NCBI RefSeq assembly: GCF_023062595.1
Contig: NZ_JALLAN010000011.1
Coordinates: forward strand, 62,001 to 126,000
Direction: 5' to 3'
DNA: 64,000 nucleotides
Origin: Arthrobacter rhizosphaerae
GTDB taxonomy: Bacteria > Actinomycetota > Actinomycetes > Actinomycetales > Micrococcaceae
Part shown: positions 43,349 through 52,791 of the stretch, piece after piece
Numbering within the stretch: position 1 is the first letter of the stretch
Layout: each line of letters starts with the position of its first letter
Notes under the pieces: model-generated
Database searches by the model: none
Told to the model about the DNA's origin: nothing
Seen by the model: the letters and a program-made list of their open reading frames with translations, nothing else
Position numbers and translations under genes: made by a program

Positions 43349-44575
43349 CTAGGCGATCGCAGATACCCCGGTAACCGCCCGGCCAACAATGAGCGAGTTG
43401 ATCTCGAACGAGCCCTCGTAGGTGTAGATTGCCTCCGCGTCGGCGAAGATCTTGGCCATCCGGTAGTCCGTGACAATCCCATTGCCGCCGAGAATGGAAC
43501 GCCCCAGGGCAACGGTTTCCCGCATCCTCGCGCTCGTATAGGACTTGGCCAAAGCCACCTGCGCCATGTCCGCGTTGCCCTGCTCCTGGAGTTGGGCGAT
43601 CCGCACCATCATGCCCAGGCTCGCGACGGCGTTGCCCAGCATTGTCACCAACTGCTGCTGGATGAGCTGGAACTTCGCCAGCGGCCTGCCGAACTGTTCG
43701 CGCTCCAGCGCGTACTGACGGGCGACGTCGAACGCCGCCAACTGCTGGCCCACAGCCTGCCATGCAACCATAATGCGGGAACCCCGCAGAAGTTCCTTCG
43801 TGTCTTCGAAACTGCTGATGCCTGAGAAACGGTCAGCCTCGGCAACCCTGACGTTCTGGAAGACAATGTCCGCGTTCTGAACCGTGCGGAGGGCGATCTT
43901 GTTCTCGATGCGGCTCCTGGTGACCCCGGGCAGCCTTGCATCCACAATGAAGCCCCTGACGGCATCGTCGGATTCGTCCCGGGCCCAGACCAGCAGGTAG
44001 TCACAGAACGTCCCGTTGCCGATCCACCGCTTTGCGCCGTTAAGCACCCAGCTGTCACCGCCGTCGTCGGCCTTCCCTGTCGTGGAGGAGATGCGCCGGG
44101 CGCGGGTCTCCATTCCTCCGGCAACGTCGGAGCCGTGCTCCGGCTCGGTCAGGGCGAAGGCGCCCGTGGTGCGAAGGTTAGCGGCGTCGTGGAGCAGCCG
44201 CGCCCGTTGCTCTTCAGAGCCGAACCCGTACAGTGACTCCACAAAAAGGTCGTGGTGCACGAGGAAGAACGTGGCGATCGAGGTGTCAACGCGGGTCATT
44301 TCCGAAATGACGAGGCCCGCGAAAAGGTGGCTGTACCCTCGTTGCGCAGGGGTGCTCAGCTGGAGTTCCGCCAGTTTGGGCAGGATGTGTGCCGGGAATT
44401 CGGCGTCGTTCCACCACTGGGTGGCGTACGGTGCGATTTCCTCAGCCAGGAACTCCCGCAACTCGTTCAGCTTGGCCTTTTCGGCGGGGCTCAACAGGGA
44501 CTCGAACTGGAAGAAGTCCGCCGTCGGCAGTGATTCCAGCGATCGAGAGTCAGCGGACAACCGTTCGGCCGTCAT
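43349..44575 (-). CDS. Acyl-CoA dehydrogenase (glutaryl-CoA dehydrogenase-like)
   Basis: A 408-residue flavoprotein. FAD/acyl-CoA motifs are [16 protein letters not shown] and [15 protein letters not shown]; the catalytic Glu is in [20 protein letters not shown], like the glutaryl-CoA branch. It oxidises an acyl-CoA to the enoyl-CoA. It overlaps the SDR gene by 4 bases (ATGA), so the two form an operon for acyl-CoA breakdown. The C-terminal tail (SAIA) is shorter than in classical glutaryl-CoA dehydrogenase. Confidence 0.9.
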   Translation of the reverse strand: MTAERLSADSRSLESLPTADFFQFESLLSPAEKAKLNELREFLAEEIAPYATQWWNDAEFPAHILPKLAELQLSTPAQRGYSHLFAGLVISEMTRVDTSIATFFLVHHDLFVESLYGFGSEEQRARLLHDAANLRTTGAFALTEPEHGSDVAGGMETRARRISSTTGKADDGGDSWVLNGAKRWIGNGTFCDYLLVWARDESDDAVRGFIVDARLPGVTRSRIENKIALRTVQNADIVFQNVRVAEADRFSGISSFEDTKELLRGSRIMVAWQAVGQQLAAFDVARQYALEREQFGRPLAKFQLIQQQLVTMLGNAVASLGMMVRIAQLQEQGNADMAQVALAKSYTSARMRETVALGRSILGGNGIVTDYRMAKIFADAEAIYTYEGSFEINSLIVGRAVTGVSAIA

Positions 44576-45420
44576 TTGGGACCCATGCGGATGGCGCCGT
44601 CGAGGCGGATGGTTTCGCCGTTAATCATCGAGTTCTCGACGATGTGGGCCGCCAGGTTTGCATACTCCTCCGGACGTCCCAGACGCGCGGGATGCGGCAC
44701 CTGTTGGCCCAGGGATTCCTGCGCTTCCCGGGCCAACCCTGCCATCATCGGCGTTTCGAAAATTCCGGGAGCGATGGTGTTCACCCGGATCAGCGAGCGG
44801 GCCAGTTCGCGGGCCAGCGGCAGGGTCATGGCTGCGACAGCACCCTTGGACGCAGCATATGCGGGCTGGCCGATCTGCCCTTCGAAGGCGGCGACCGAGG
44901 CCGTGTTGATAATGACTCCGCGTTCGGGCCCACCGAGCTCCGTGGTGACCGGCTCGGTGGAGGCCATGGCGGCCGCAGCGAGCCTGACCACGTTGAACGT
45001 GCCCACGAGATTGATCTGGATCACGCGGTTGAAGGCCTCCAAAGGGAGCACGCCTTCGCGGCCCAGCACCTTACCCGCGGTGGCAATGCCCGCACAGTTC
45101 ACTACTATCCGCAGCGGACCCAGGGCGGTGGCGGCGTCGACGGCGGCCTGAACGTCACGTTCGTCAGTGACGTCCGCTGGGGCAAAGACGGCAGAGTTCG
45201 ACGGCGGGTTCCCGGCGTTCGCTCTGTCCGTTTCATTGAGCTTGGCGGCCTGGTTGGGGTTACCGGCTTCGTTGAGCTCAGCCGCGTAGGCGGAGCCGGA
45301 GGAGGAAGCCAGATCCAGGAGAACCACCGACGCTCCCGCCCGATAGAGGCGCCTTGCCGTCGCTGCACCCAGCCCGGAGGCTCCCCCTGTGATTAGCGCG
45401 ACTGAACCTCTGATATCCAT
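44572..45420 (-). CDS. SDR-family 3-hydroxyacyl-CoA dehydrogenase-like enzyme
   Basis: A 282-residue short-chain dehydrogenase: [11 protein letters not shown] motif, NCAGIA, catalytic Ser in [10 protein letters not shown] and YxxxK in QPAYAASKG. The pattern is close to type II 3-hydroxyacyl-CoA dehydrogenase (HSD10). An insertion of about 25 residues ([19 protein letters not shown]...) separates beta-2 and beta-3; it is unusual and polar. AAGGAGG lies before ATG. It is the first gene of the operon with the acyl-CoA dehydrogenase. Confidence 0.9.
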   Translation of the reverse strand: MDIRGSVALITGGASGLGAATARRLYRAGASVVLLDLASSSGSAYAAELNEAGNPNQAAKLNETDRANAGNPPSNSAVFAPADVTDERDVQAAVDAATALGPLRIVVNCAGIATAGKVLGREGVLPLEAFNRVIQINLVGTFNVVRLAAAAMASTEPVTTELGGPERGVIINTASVAAFEGQIGQPAYAASKGAVAAMTLPLARELARSLIRVNTIAPGIFETPMMAGLAREAQESLGQQVPHPARLGRPEEYANLAAHIVENSMINGETIRLDGAIRMGPK

Positions 45421-45461
45421 GCATCCTCCTTGATGTGGAACGCGGCCAACCCTCGACCGTT

Positions 45462-45479
45462 AGTTAATGCATGTTAACT
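45462..45479. promoter_or_regulatory. Candidate operator before the acyl-CoA operon
   Basis: AGTTAA-N6-TTAACT is a perfect inverted repeat 42 bases before the SDR start. TetR-family lipid regulators bind such repeats; none is adjacent. Inferred. Confidence 0.4.
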
Positions 45480-45538
45480 GGAATTCGATGGGAAAGCACC
45501 TCCGAGCGTCCCTGCCGGCAGTGCCCTAGGCTGGCAGC

Positions 45539-46774
45539 ATGAGTGACCCGAACGCTCCATCGCCTGGGCACGTCCCGAATTCTGTCAGGGATTCCAGCGG
45601 GACTTCCCGTGCGGACGAGGCTGCGCGGTCGATCACCAGGATGTTCGGGCATCGCTTATGCTTCCTGCCCGGCACGCATCTTGCCGCCGTGCAACGCCCC
45701 TCCGGCCGTGTACCGAATCCCGCCCACCCCTGGCATTACTGGTGGCAGGCCCATTACTTGGATTGTCTGGTGGACACTGCCCGCCGGGAGTTGCGGCAGA
45801 ACCGCCCGTTCGACGGCGATGGACGGCTGAGTGCCGGGAGGCTCGCTTCCCGCCTGGTGACTGGCATCAGGCTGCGAAACTTCCTGACGTTCGTCAACAG
45901 TTACTACGACGACATGGCCTGGCTGGCCTTGGCCACCCAGCGCCTCCAGATGCTGGCTGAAGAAACCGGAACGCCGGGTGGCCGCAGGAATGTACGGATG
46001 CTTACGGCTCTCAAGCTGCAATTCGATTCCGCCTCCACGCTCCATTTGGGCGGGGGAACTTTCTGGAACACCACCCGCGACTTCAAGAACACGCCTGCCA
46101 CAGCTCCCGTGGCCCTCTTCTACGCCCGGAACGGGAACACCACCAAGGCACAGGAGCTGCTGGACTGGCTTGAGGCAAGACTGTTCGACCCCGCGAAAGG
46201 CCTGTACCTCGACGGAATAAGGATGCGCCGGGATGGCGGCGAGGAGCTGGTGGACGCCGTTTACACCTACAACCAGGGGCCCGTACTCGGTGCCTTGCTG
46301 GAACTGGGCGGCGTCCAGAACCTCAAACGCGCGGCCGGTCTGATCGATGCCGTCGACCGCGCGCTCACCCTACTGGCGCAGGTCGGCAACGGCAAGGACC
46401 TCGGGACGGGTAAGGACCGGGTACTCCGCGGTGAGGGCACCGGCGACGGCGGCCTGTTCACGGGAATCCTGGCACGGTACCTCGCACTGGCCGCCGCCGA
46501 TCCACGGCTTCCGGCAGCCATCCGCGCCACTGCGTCCCGGCTGGTCACGGAAACGGCGGAGGCACTGTGGAAAGGCCGCCGCCTGATCACGGCCGGGGAA
46601 GCGCTGGCACGGCACGGAGGAGTGATGGTTTTTTCTATAAACCCCGACATTCCGGCCTCCGCCACTTACCCGCCGGGCGCCGTCGTCGAGCTTTCCACAC
46701 AGTTGCAGGCGTGGATGATCCTGGAGGCCGCCGCGACCCTCGCGGATGCCGAAATCAGTACGCAAATCAATTAG
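45539..46774 (+). CDS. GH76-family protein (alpha-1,6-mannanase-like)
   Basis: A 411-residue (alpha/alpha)6-barrel hydrolase. The conserved Asp pair is in NSYYDDMAWLALA; GGGTFWNTTRDFKNTPATAP and YTYNQGPVLGALLELG are also family signatures. Members cleave alpha-1,6-mannans or modify mannose-containing glycans. There is no signal peptide, so it would act in the cytoplasm, which is unusual for an endo-mannanase. It may process internal oligosaccharides. Confidence 0.87.
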   Translation: MSDPNAPSPGHVPNSVRDSSGTSRADEAARSITRMFGHRLCFLPGTHLAAVQRPSGRVPNPAHPWHYWWQAHYLDCLVDTARRELRQNRPFDGDGRLSAGRLASRLVTGIRLRNFLTFVNSYYDDMAWLALATQRLQMLAEETGTPGGRRNVRMLTALKLQFDSASTLHLGGGTFWNTTRDFKNTPATAPVALFYARNGNTTKAQELLDWLEARLFDPAKGLYLDGIRMRRDGGEELVDAVYTYNQGPVLGALLELGGVQNLKRAAGLIDAVDRALTLLAQVGNGKDLGTGKDRVLRGEGTGDGGLFTGILARYLALAAADPRLPAAIRATASRLVTETAEALWKGRRLITAGEALARHGGVMVFSINPDIPASATYPPGAVVELSTQLQAWMILEAAATLADAEISTQIN

Positions 46775-46835
46775 GGCACGCCACATTGCGCTAATTCTTG
46801 TGATGCTGGTCACTTAAGCGGATTACGTCTTGGAA

Positions 46836-46855
46836 GTAAGGATTGGCTAACCTAC
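46836..46855. promoter_or_regulatory. Iron box (IdeR/DmdR/DtxR-type operator)
   Basis: GTAAGGATTGGCTAACCTAC, read on the minus strand, matches TTAGGTTAGCCTAACCTAA in 15 of 19 positions. It lies 81 bases upstream of the ferric-iron binding-protein gene. Iron-bound DtxR-family repressors would shut off transport when iron is plentiful. Confidence 0.8.
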
Positions 46856-46935
46856 AGTTTTCCCCGTGAGCACCCCTGATTTTGCTTGGCTCACAGGACT
46901 CCGGTCCGCTGACGTTTCCCCAGAAAGAAGCCCCC

Positions 46936-48000
46936 ATGAAGATCCGCAACAATGCGCTGGCTGGAATTGCACTCCTCGCCACCGCCACTCTCGGCCTGGC
47001 AGCCTGTGGCTCCGGTTCGGCCACTCCCGCCGCAACGGCCGGCGCCACATCGTCGGCAGCCGCCGCAGTTTCCGGTGAGATCACGGTCTACAACGCGCAG
47101 CACGAATCCATGACCAAAGCCTGGGCAGAGGAATTCACCAAGGAGACCGGCGTCAAGGTTACCCTTCGCCAGGGCAAAGACTCCGAGATGTCCAACCAGA
47201 TCATCCAGGAGGGCGACAAGTCCCCTGCGGATGTCTTCATCACCGAAAACTCCCCGGCAATGACGCAGGTGGAGAACGCCGGGCTGTTCGCTGACCTGAC
47301 CGACGAGGTCAAAAAGCAGGTTCCCGAGGAGTACCGCCCTTCAACCAACAAGTGGACCGGCGTGGCCGCACGCTCCACTGTGTTCGTTTACAACAAGGAA
47401 AAGCTGACTGAAGACAAGCTGCCCAAGTCCCTCGCGGACCTGGCTAATCCTGATTGGAAGGGCCGCTGGGGCGCCTCCCCGTCAGGCGCTGACTTCCAGG
47501 CCATCGTCTCCGCCTACCTTGAACTCAAGGGCGAAGCCGAGACTGTGAAGTGGCTGACGGCCATGAAGGAAAACTTCAAGGGCTATCAAGGCAACGGTGC
47601 CGTCATGAAGGCCGTCAACGCCGGCGAGATCGAGGGTGGCGTGATCTACCACTACTACTACTTCGGCGACCAGGCCAAGACCGGCGAAAACTCCAAGAAC
47701 ATCGCCAGCCACTACTTCAAGAACCAGGATCCGGGCGCATTCGTCTCCATCTCCGGCGGCGGCGTACTCAACTCATCGAAGAACAAGGCAGCTGCTGAAG
47801 CCTTCCTCGCATTCATCACCGGCAAGAAGGGCCAGGAGCTCCTCCAGACCGGCAAGGACTTCGAGTACACGGTAGGTTCTGACGTTCCTTCGAACGAGAA
47901 ACTGACTCCGCTGGCAGACCTGGAAGCTCCCACAGTGGATGCGTCCAAGCTCAACTCCAAGAAGGTCACCGAGCTGATGACCAAGGCCGGACTTCTCTAA
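46936..48000 (+). CDS. fbpA: Iron(III) ABC transporter substrate-binding lipoprotein
   Basis: A 354-residue lipoprotein: signal with lipobox GLAAC (Cys at about 24), then a family 1 binding domain starting GEITVYNAQHESMTKAWAEE. The tyrosine pair for Fe(III) is plausible in GVIYHYYYFG. It hands ferric iron to the permease. The start ATG 46936 (after AGAAAGAAG) gives a proper signal; the upstream open frame from 46882 does not. The iron box before it shows regulation by iron. Confidence 0.9.
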   Translation: MKIRNNALAGIALLATATLGLAACGSGSATPAATAGATSSAAAAVSGEITVYNAQHESMTKAWAEEFTKETGVKVTLRQGKDSEMSNQIIQEGDKSPADVFITENSPAMTQVENAGLFADLTDEVKKQVPEEYRPSTNKWTGVAARSTVFVYNKEKLTEDKLPKSLADLANPDWKGRWGASPSGADFQAIVSAYLELKGEAETVKWLTAMKENFKGYQGNGAVMKAVNAGEIEGGVIYHYYYFGDQAKTGENSKNIASHYFKNQDPGAFVSISGGGVLNSSKNKAAAEAFLAFITGKKGQELLQTGKDFEYTVGSDVPSNEKLTPLADLEAPTVDASKLNSKKVTELMTKAGLL

Positions 48001-48016
48001 AAATCAGTTCCCCGCA

Positions 48017-49597
48017 GTGAACTCATCGCCATCCGTCGCCACCAAGGCGACCAAACCAATGGCGGGCAAGGGCAACAGCCCTCGCCCGCCATTGGTCGTT
48101 GCATTGCTGGCTACGGTTCTGGCCCTTTTTGCCCTGATTCCCCTCGGCTACGTGGTCTACATGACGGCAGTCACGGGCTGGGAAACAAGCATCGAGCTGG
48201 TTTTCCGGCCCAAGGTGGGTGAGCTGCTCACTAATACCCTGTTGCTGATAGTGATCGTTGTTCCGGCCACCCTGGTGATGGGCGTGGGCAGTGCCTGGCT
48301 CGTGGAACGCACCACGCTGCGTGGCCACAAGGTCTGGGCTGTGCTGTTAGCGGCACCGCTGGCTATTCCGGCCTTCGTCAACAGCTACTCCTGGGTATCC
48401 GCAATCCCTTCGCTGGAGGGTGTCTGGTCCGGCTCACTGATCGCAGTACTCTCGTATTTCCCCCTGGTCTACATCCCCGCAGCAGCCACGCTCACGCGCC
48501 TTGACCCTGCGATTGAACAATCCGCCGGGGCCCTTGGACTCGGGCCGTGGCGGGTTTTTTTCCGGGTGGTCCTTCCCCAGCTGCGGCTTGCCATCACGGG
48601 CGGAGGATTGCTCGTGGGGCTCCACCTGCTGGCCGAATACGGCGCCTTTGCCATGATCCGCTTTGAGACTTTTACGACGGCGATCATGCAGCAGTATGCT
48701 TCCACCTTCAATGGCACCGCAGGGAACATGCTTGCCAGTGTGCTGGTGTTCTTCTGCCTGATATTGCTGGTGCTTGAAGCCCGGAGCCGCGGTACCGCGC
48801 GCTACGCCAGGATCGGCTCGGGGGCACAGGCCAAGCCGTACAGGCTCGCCCTTGGCCGGTACCAGGTACCCGGTCAGATGGCCGTGACGGCACTGGTGGC
48901 GGTGTCGCTGGCCCTGCCATTGTGGTTCGTGCTGCGCTGGATCATCGCTGGCGGGGCTGAGATCTGGGATCTTGATGAGCTGCTCCCCGCACTCCTGCAG
49001 ACCCTGGGACTGGGGCTGGCCGGTGCGCTGGCTGCCACCGTCGTCGCGTTTCCCATGGCCTACCTTGCGGTGCGCCACCCCGGCTGGTTCACCAAGTCCC
49101 TCGAACTGTCCAACTACGTCACCAGCTCAATGCCCGGAATCGTTGTAGGCCTGGCGTTCGTGACGGTTGCCATCAATGTCATGCCCGACCTTTACCAAAC
49201 CACCGGGCTGTTGGTGGCGGCCTATGTGCTGCTGTTTATTCCGCGCGCCCTGGTCAATCTCCGGGCCGGGTTGGCTCAGGCCCCGAAGGAGCTGGACGAG
49301 GCAGCCCAGGCCCTGGGGAAGTCGCCGTTCATGGCCTTCGTCCGGGTCACGCTCCGCTTGAGCGCCCCGGCGGCCGCCGGTGGAGCGGCACTGGTATTCC
49401 TGGCCGTCGTCACGGAACTGACAGCGACCTTGCTCCTCTCCCCCAACGGCACCACCACCCTGGCAACATCATTTTGGAACAAGAGCAGCGAGATCGACTA
49501 TGCCGGTGCGGCGCCTTATGCGCTGCTCATGATCCTGCTGTCCGCGCCCATGACCTACCTTCTCTTCCAGCAGTCCAAGAAAGCAGCGGGACAGTGA
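48017..49597 (+). CDS. fbpB: Iron(III) ABC transporter permease (FbpB type)
   Basis: A 526-residue permease with two fused BPD_transp_1 halves, about 12 membrane helices. The ATPase-contact EAA-like loops are EQSAGALGLGPWRVFFRVVL and LDEAAQALGKSPFMAFVRVT. It starts with GTG 16 bases after fbpA, and its TGA overlaps the GTG of the ATPase gene (GTGA), so the three genes form one operon. Confidence 0.92.
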   Translation: MNSSPSVATKATKPMAGKGNSPRPPLVVALLATVLALFALIPLGYVVYMTAVTGWETSIELVFRPKVGELLTNTLLLIVIVVPATLVMGVGSAWLVERTTLRGHKVWAVLLAAPLAIPAFVNSYSWVSAIPSLEGVWSGSLIAVLSYFPLVYIPAAATLTRLDPAIEQSAGALGLGPWRVFFRVVLPQLRLAITGGGLLVGLHLLAEYGAFAMIRFETFTTAIMQQYASTFNGTAGNMLASVLVFFCLILLVLEARSRGTARYARIGSGAQAKPYRLALGRYQVPGQMAVTALVAVSLALPLWFVLRWIIAGGAEIWDLDELLPALLQTLGLGLAGALAATVVAFPMAYLAVRHPGWFTKSLELSNYVTSSMPGIVVGLAFVTVAINVMPDLYQTTGLLVAAYVLLFIPRALVNLRAGLAQAPKELDEAAQALGKSPFMAFVRVTLRLSAPAAAGGAALVFLAVVTELTATLLLSPNGTTTLATSFWNKSSEIDYAGAAPYALLMILLSAPMTYLLFQQSKKAAGQ

Positions 49598-50757
49598 CAG
49601 AACAAGCGCCCACACGGCTCCCCGAACCCCGCATTTCCGCATCGGTGGAGCCCACCACCAACAGTCACCTGGTTATCGATTCAGTCACGAAAAACTTTGG
49701 ATCGCAGGCAGTTCTCCAGGGTGTTAATCTCTCGGTAGCCCAAGGTGGAACCACCGCTATTGTGGGGCCTTCAGGCTCCGGTAAGACCACCCTCCTCCGT
49801 CTCATCGCGGGCTTCGAGCACCCCGGGACGGGGACCATCGAGCTGAATCGGAAGACTGTAGCGGGCGACGGCGTCTGGATCCCGGCGCACAAGCGCCAGG
49901 TCGGATATGTGGCCCAGGATGGCGCACTGTTCCCGCACCTGACCGTGGGACAGAACATAGCGTTCGGGCTTGACCACGGGAAGCTGGCGGGAGGCCGGAA
50001 GGGTGTCGCAGCACGGGTCGGGGAGCTGCTGGACATGGTCTCCTTGGATGCCTCCATGGCCAAGCGCCGGCCGCATCAGCTCTCCGGCGGACAACAGCAG
50101 CGGGTGGCTCTAGCCCGCGCCTTGGCGCGCGAGCCGGAACTCATGCTCCTTGATGAGCCCTTTTCCGCACTTGACGCCGGCCTCCGCGTCGCCACGCGCC
50201 GCGCCGTGGCCAAAGTGCTCAACGAAGCCGGGGTCACCACCATCCTGGTCACCCACGACCAAGCCGAGGCACTTTCCTTCGCGGATCAGGTGGCCGTGAT
50301 GCGGGACGGCAAGCTGGCCCAGATCGGCAACCCGTTCGTGGTGTACACGCGTCCCACCGACAGGGCCACCGCGGAGTTCCTGGGTGACGCCGTCATCCTG
50401 GACGCGTGGATGGAAGGGTCATTGGCCACGTGTTCTCTGGGAGGAATTCCCGTCCGGAGGCCACCCGCCCAGGGCCTGGTCCAGCTCATGCTCCGGCCGG
50501 AACAGATCCGCATTGCCGAGGACGGGCCCATCCGCGGCGTGGTTGTGGACACGGATTACTTTGGGCCTGAGACCACGGTGCGGCTGCAGCTCGCCATCCC
50601 ACCGGAACTTGCGGCGGGGGCGAAAGCGGATCACCGGTACCCGGGTGGAGGCGAAATCATCACCATCCGCCACTGGAATGCGTCCATTGCCCGGCCCGGG
50701 ATGGAACTGTGCCTGCGGGTTGTGGGCGAGGCCGTGGCTTTCCCTGTCGGCGGCTAG
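49594..50757 (+). CDS. fbpC: Iron(III) ABC transporter ATP-binding protein
   Basis: A 387-residue ATPase: Walker A GPSGSGKTT, signature LSGGQQQRVALARALA, Walker B LMLLDEPFSALDAG, H-loop LVTHDQ. A C-terminal regulatory domain (about 90 residues) resembles the FbpC/PotA TOBE domain. It starts at GTG 49594, overlapping fbpB by 4 bases. The first 30 residues are polar. It ends tail-to-tail with nagB, overlapping 4 bases. Confidence 0.92.
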   Translation: MTEQAPTRLPEPRISASVEPTTNSHLVIDSVTKNFGSQAVLQGVNLSVAQGGTTAIVGPSGSGKTTLLRLIAGFEHPGTGTIELNRKTVAGDGVWIPAHKRQVGYVAQDGALFPHLTVGQNIAFGLDHGKLAGGRKGVAARVGELLDMVSLDASMAKRRPHQLSGGQQQRVALARALAREPELMLLDEPFSALDAGLRVATRRAVAKVLNEAGVTTILVTHDQAEALSFADQVAVMRDGKLAQIGNPFVVYTRPTDRATAEFLGDAVILDAWMEGSLATCSLGGIPVRRPPAQGLVQLMLRPEQIRIAEDGPIRGVVVDTDYFGPETTVRLQLAIPPELAAGAKADHRYPGGGEIITIRHWNASIARPGMELCLRVVGEAVAFPVGG

Positions 50758-51539
50758 CGGTACGAAAGCAGTTGCTCGTTGAGCTCCTGCGCCTCCCGGT
50801 AGTAATCCAGCAAGGTCAGGTCTGCCGCCGCGGCCGGGTCCAGGATGACGACGGCCTGAGGATGCAGTTGCAGCACTGAAGCAGGGCAATGGGCGCTGAC
50901 CGGTCCCTCGACCATCGCGCGGACGGCGTTGGCCTTGTTAGAGCCCATTGCCACGAGTACGGCCCAACGAGCTTCCCGGATGGTTCCCAGTCCCTGGGTC
51001 AGGCAAAGTCGCGGGACGTTCCCCTCCGGAAAGAAGCGGGCGTTATCCTCCCGCGTCGCTCCCGCCAGGGTTTTCACCCTGGTGCGGGATTCCAGGGACG
51101 ACGTTGGTTCGTTAAAGCCAATGTGGCCGTTGGCGCCGATACCCAGGATCTGGACGTCCACCCCTCCGGCGGACACAATGGCGGCATCGTAGCGCTGTGC
51201 CTCTCCCCTCAGGTTGGGGGCGTCTCCGCGAGGGGTGAAAAGGTGCTCCAGCGGGAGGTCCACGTGATCCACGAGTTCCCGCCGGATGGTGGACCAATAG
51301 GACTGTTCATGTTCGGCCGGCAGTCCGGCATATTCGTCCAGCGTGAAGGCCCTGACCTGGCTGAAACTGAGTTGCTCCTCACGATGGCGCCGGATGAGTT
51401 CCAAGTACGTCGTCCTTGGGCTGCTGCCGGTAGCCAGTCCAAGGACTGCCGGTCCGCGCCGGATGCGGGCTTCAATAATATCGGCAGCCCGCGCACCCAC
51501 CTGTTCGGCTGATTCACACAGCAGTATCTGCACGGTCAT
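50754..51539 (-). CDS. nagB: Glucosamine-6-phosphate deaminase
   Basis: A 261-residue enzyme that turns glucosamine-6-P into fructose-6-P and ammonia. Motifs: GLATGSSPR, SFSQVRAFTLDEYAGL (Asp catalytic), GIGANGHIGFNEP (His). AGGAAGGAA precedes ATG 51539. It overlaps nagA by 26 bases and so is translated with it. The open frame beyond is read-through. Confidence 0.95.
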   Translation of the reverse strand: MTVQILLCESAEQVGARAADIIEARIRRGPAVLGLATGSSPRTTYLELIRRHREEQLSFSQVRAFTLDEYAGLPAEHEQSYWSTIRRELVDHVDLPLEHLFTPRGDAPNLRGEAQRYDAAIVSAGGVDVQILGIGANGHIGFNEPTSSLESRTRVKTLAGATREDNARFFPEGNVPRLCLTQGLGTIREARWAVLVAMGSNKANAVRAMVEGPVSAHCPASVLQLHPQAVVILDPAAAADLTLLDYYREAQELNEQLLSYR

Positions 51540-52791
51540 TTCCTTCCTGTTTGATTTGCGCGCCTTTAATTTGTGAGCCAGCTCGATAGACCTGCAGCAC
51601 TTCGAGTTCGTCGTTGGTAACAAGCAGGTCTGCCCTGTAACCCCTAAGGAGGGCGCCAATTTGATTCAGGCCTATGAGGCGGGCTGGTGTGTAGGACGCC
51701 GCGGTGACAGCGTCAGTAAGCGGTATTCCCCATTCGACGCACCGGCGCACGTTTCCCAGAAGCCTGCTGGTCCCCCCTGCGATGGCCCCAGGCACCCCGT
51801 CTCCGCCGCTGGGGTCTAACCGGGCAATTCCCTCACGAACCGTCACTTCCAGGCTGCCAAGGGTGTACGGACCATCAGCCATCCCTGCTGCTGCCATCGA
51901 ATCTGTAATCAGCGCGATCGATCGCGGACCGACGAGGGCGAAGACCATACGGACGATCTCAGGGTCAAGATGAACACCGTCGGCGATGAGCTCCAGGACC
52001 ATCTGTTCGGAGTTTTGCTGGGCCGCCTGAAGCAGGACAGCAACCGGCCCTGGCAGGCGGTGCTCGAGCGGGGGCATCCGGTTGAACAGGTGGGTGGCCG
52101 ACCAAGGCCGACTGCCGTCCGGAGGTGTCTCCTGCAAGGCTTCCCGCGTCCGGGCTGCGGTGGCATCCGTGTGGCCAAGCGATGGGACCACCCCATATTC
52201 CCGGCATAACGCCACGAGCTCGGTAAATTGTGCTGTCTCCGGGGCGAGGGTAAGCGAACGGACCGTGCCCCGGCCGGCGTCGAGCCACTGCTTAAGCAGC
52301 GCAGGGTCACCGTCAATAATGGCCGAGGGGTCCTGGGCCCCGCACATGCTTTTGGTGATGAATGGCCCTTCGAGGTGCAATCCCGCCAGGATCCCCTCCT
52401 CCACCAGTTCCCGCAGCACCAGGATCTGTTCAAGCAATACAGCCGAAGGTGCCGAAACGAGAGAGGCAAGCAGCGACGTCGTCCCATTCGCAGCGTGTTG
52501 ACCGGCTGCCTGGCGGGCGGCCTGGTGATCTGCGGAGAAGGTGTGCCCGAAACCCCCGTGGCAATGGACATCGACGAGCCCGGGCAGGATCAAAGGCACT
52601 CGTGTTATTTCTACGTCGACGCCGGTGGGCAGTTCGGCGGTCGGGCCGCACCACCTGATGCGGTCACCTGCGATCACCACCGTGGCGTCGTCGATCACTT
52701 CGCCGCCCGGCAGGCCGGTGATGAGGCGCCCCCGCAGTCCCAGCCCGCCGTCGTCGTTCTCTTCCAAAATCAACGAACTGTCAGCTGGCAT
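51514..52791 (-). CDS. nagA: N-acetylglucosamine-6-phosphate deacetylase
   Basis: A 425-residue amidohydrolase that removes acetate from GlcNAc-6-P. Metal motifs: DVHCHGGFGH (HxHGG), HLEGPF, SLGHTDA, ATHLFNRM and ALITDSMAA (catalytic Asp). The ATG at 52791 overlaps the last 11 bases of the EIIC gene. With nagB it converts imported GlcNAc-6-P to fructose-6-P. Confidence 0.95.
   Translation of the reverse strand: MPADSSLILEENDDGGLGLRGRLITGLPGGEVIDDATVVIAGDRIRWCGPTAELPTGVDVEITRVPLILPGLVDVHCHGGFGHTFSADHQAARQAAGQHAANGTTSLLASLVSAPSAVLLEQILVLRELVEEGILAGLHLEGPFITKSMCGAQDPSAIIDGDPALLKQWLDAGRGTVRSLTLAPETAQFTELVALCREYGVVPSLGHTDATAARTREALQETPPDGSRPWSATHLFNRMPPLEHRLPGPVAVLLQAAQQNSEQMVLELIADGVHLDPEIVRMVFALVGPRSIALITDSMAAAGMADGPYTLGSLEVTVREGIARLDPSGGDGVPGAIAGGTSRLLGNVRRCVEWGIPLTDAVTAASYTPARLIGLNQIGALLRGYRADLLVTNDELEVLQVYRAGSQIKGAQIKQEGNDRADTAV

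Noticed and set aside
48434..49078. 214-codon antisense frame opposite fbpB
   Set aside because: Composition is low-complexity His/Gln/Gly-rich, typical of antisense of membrane helices.
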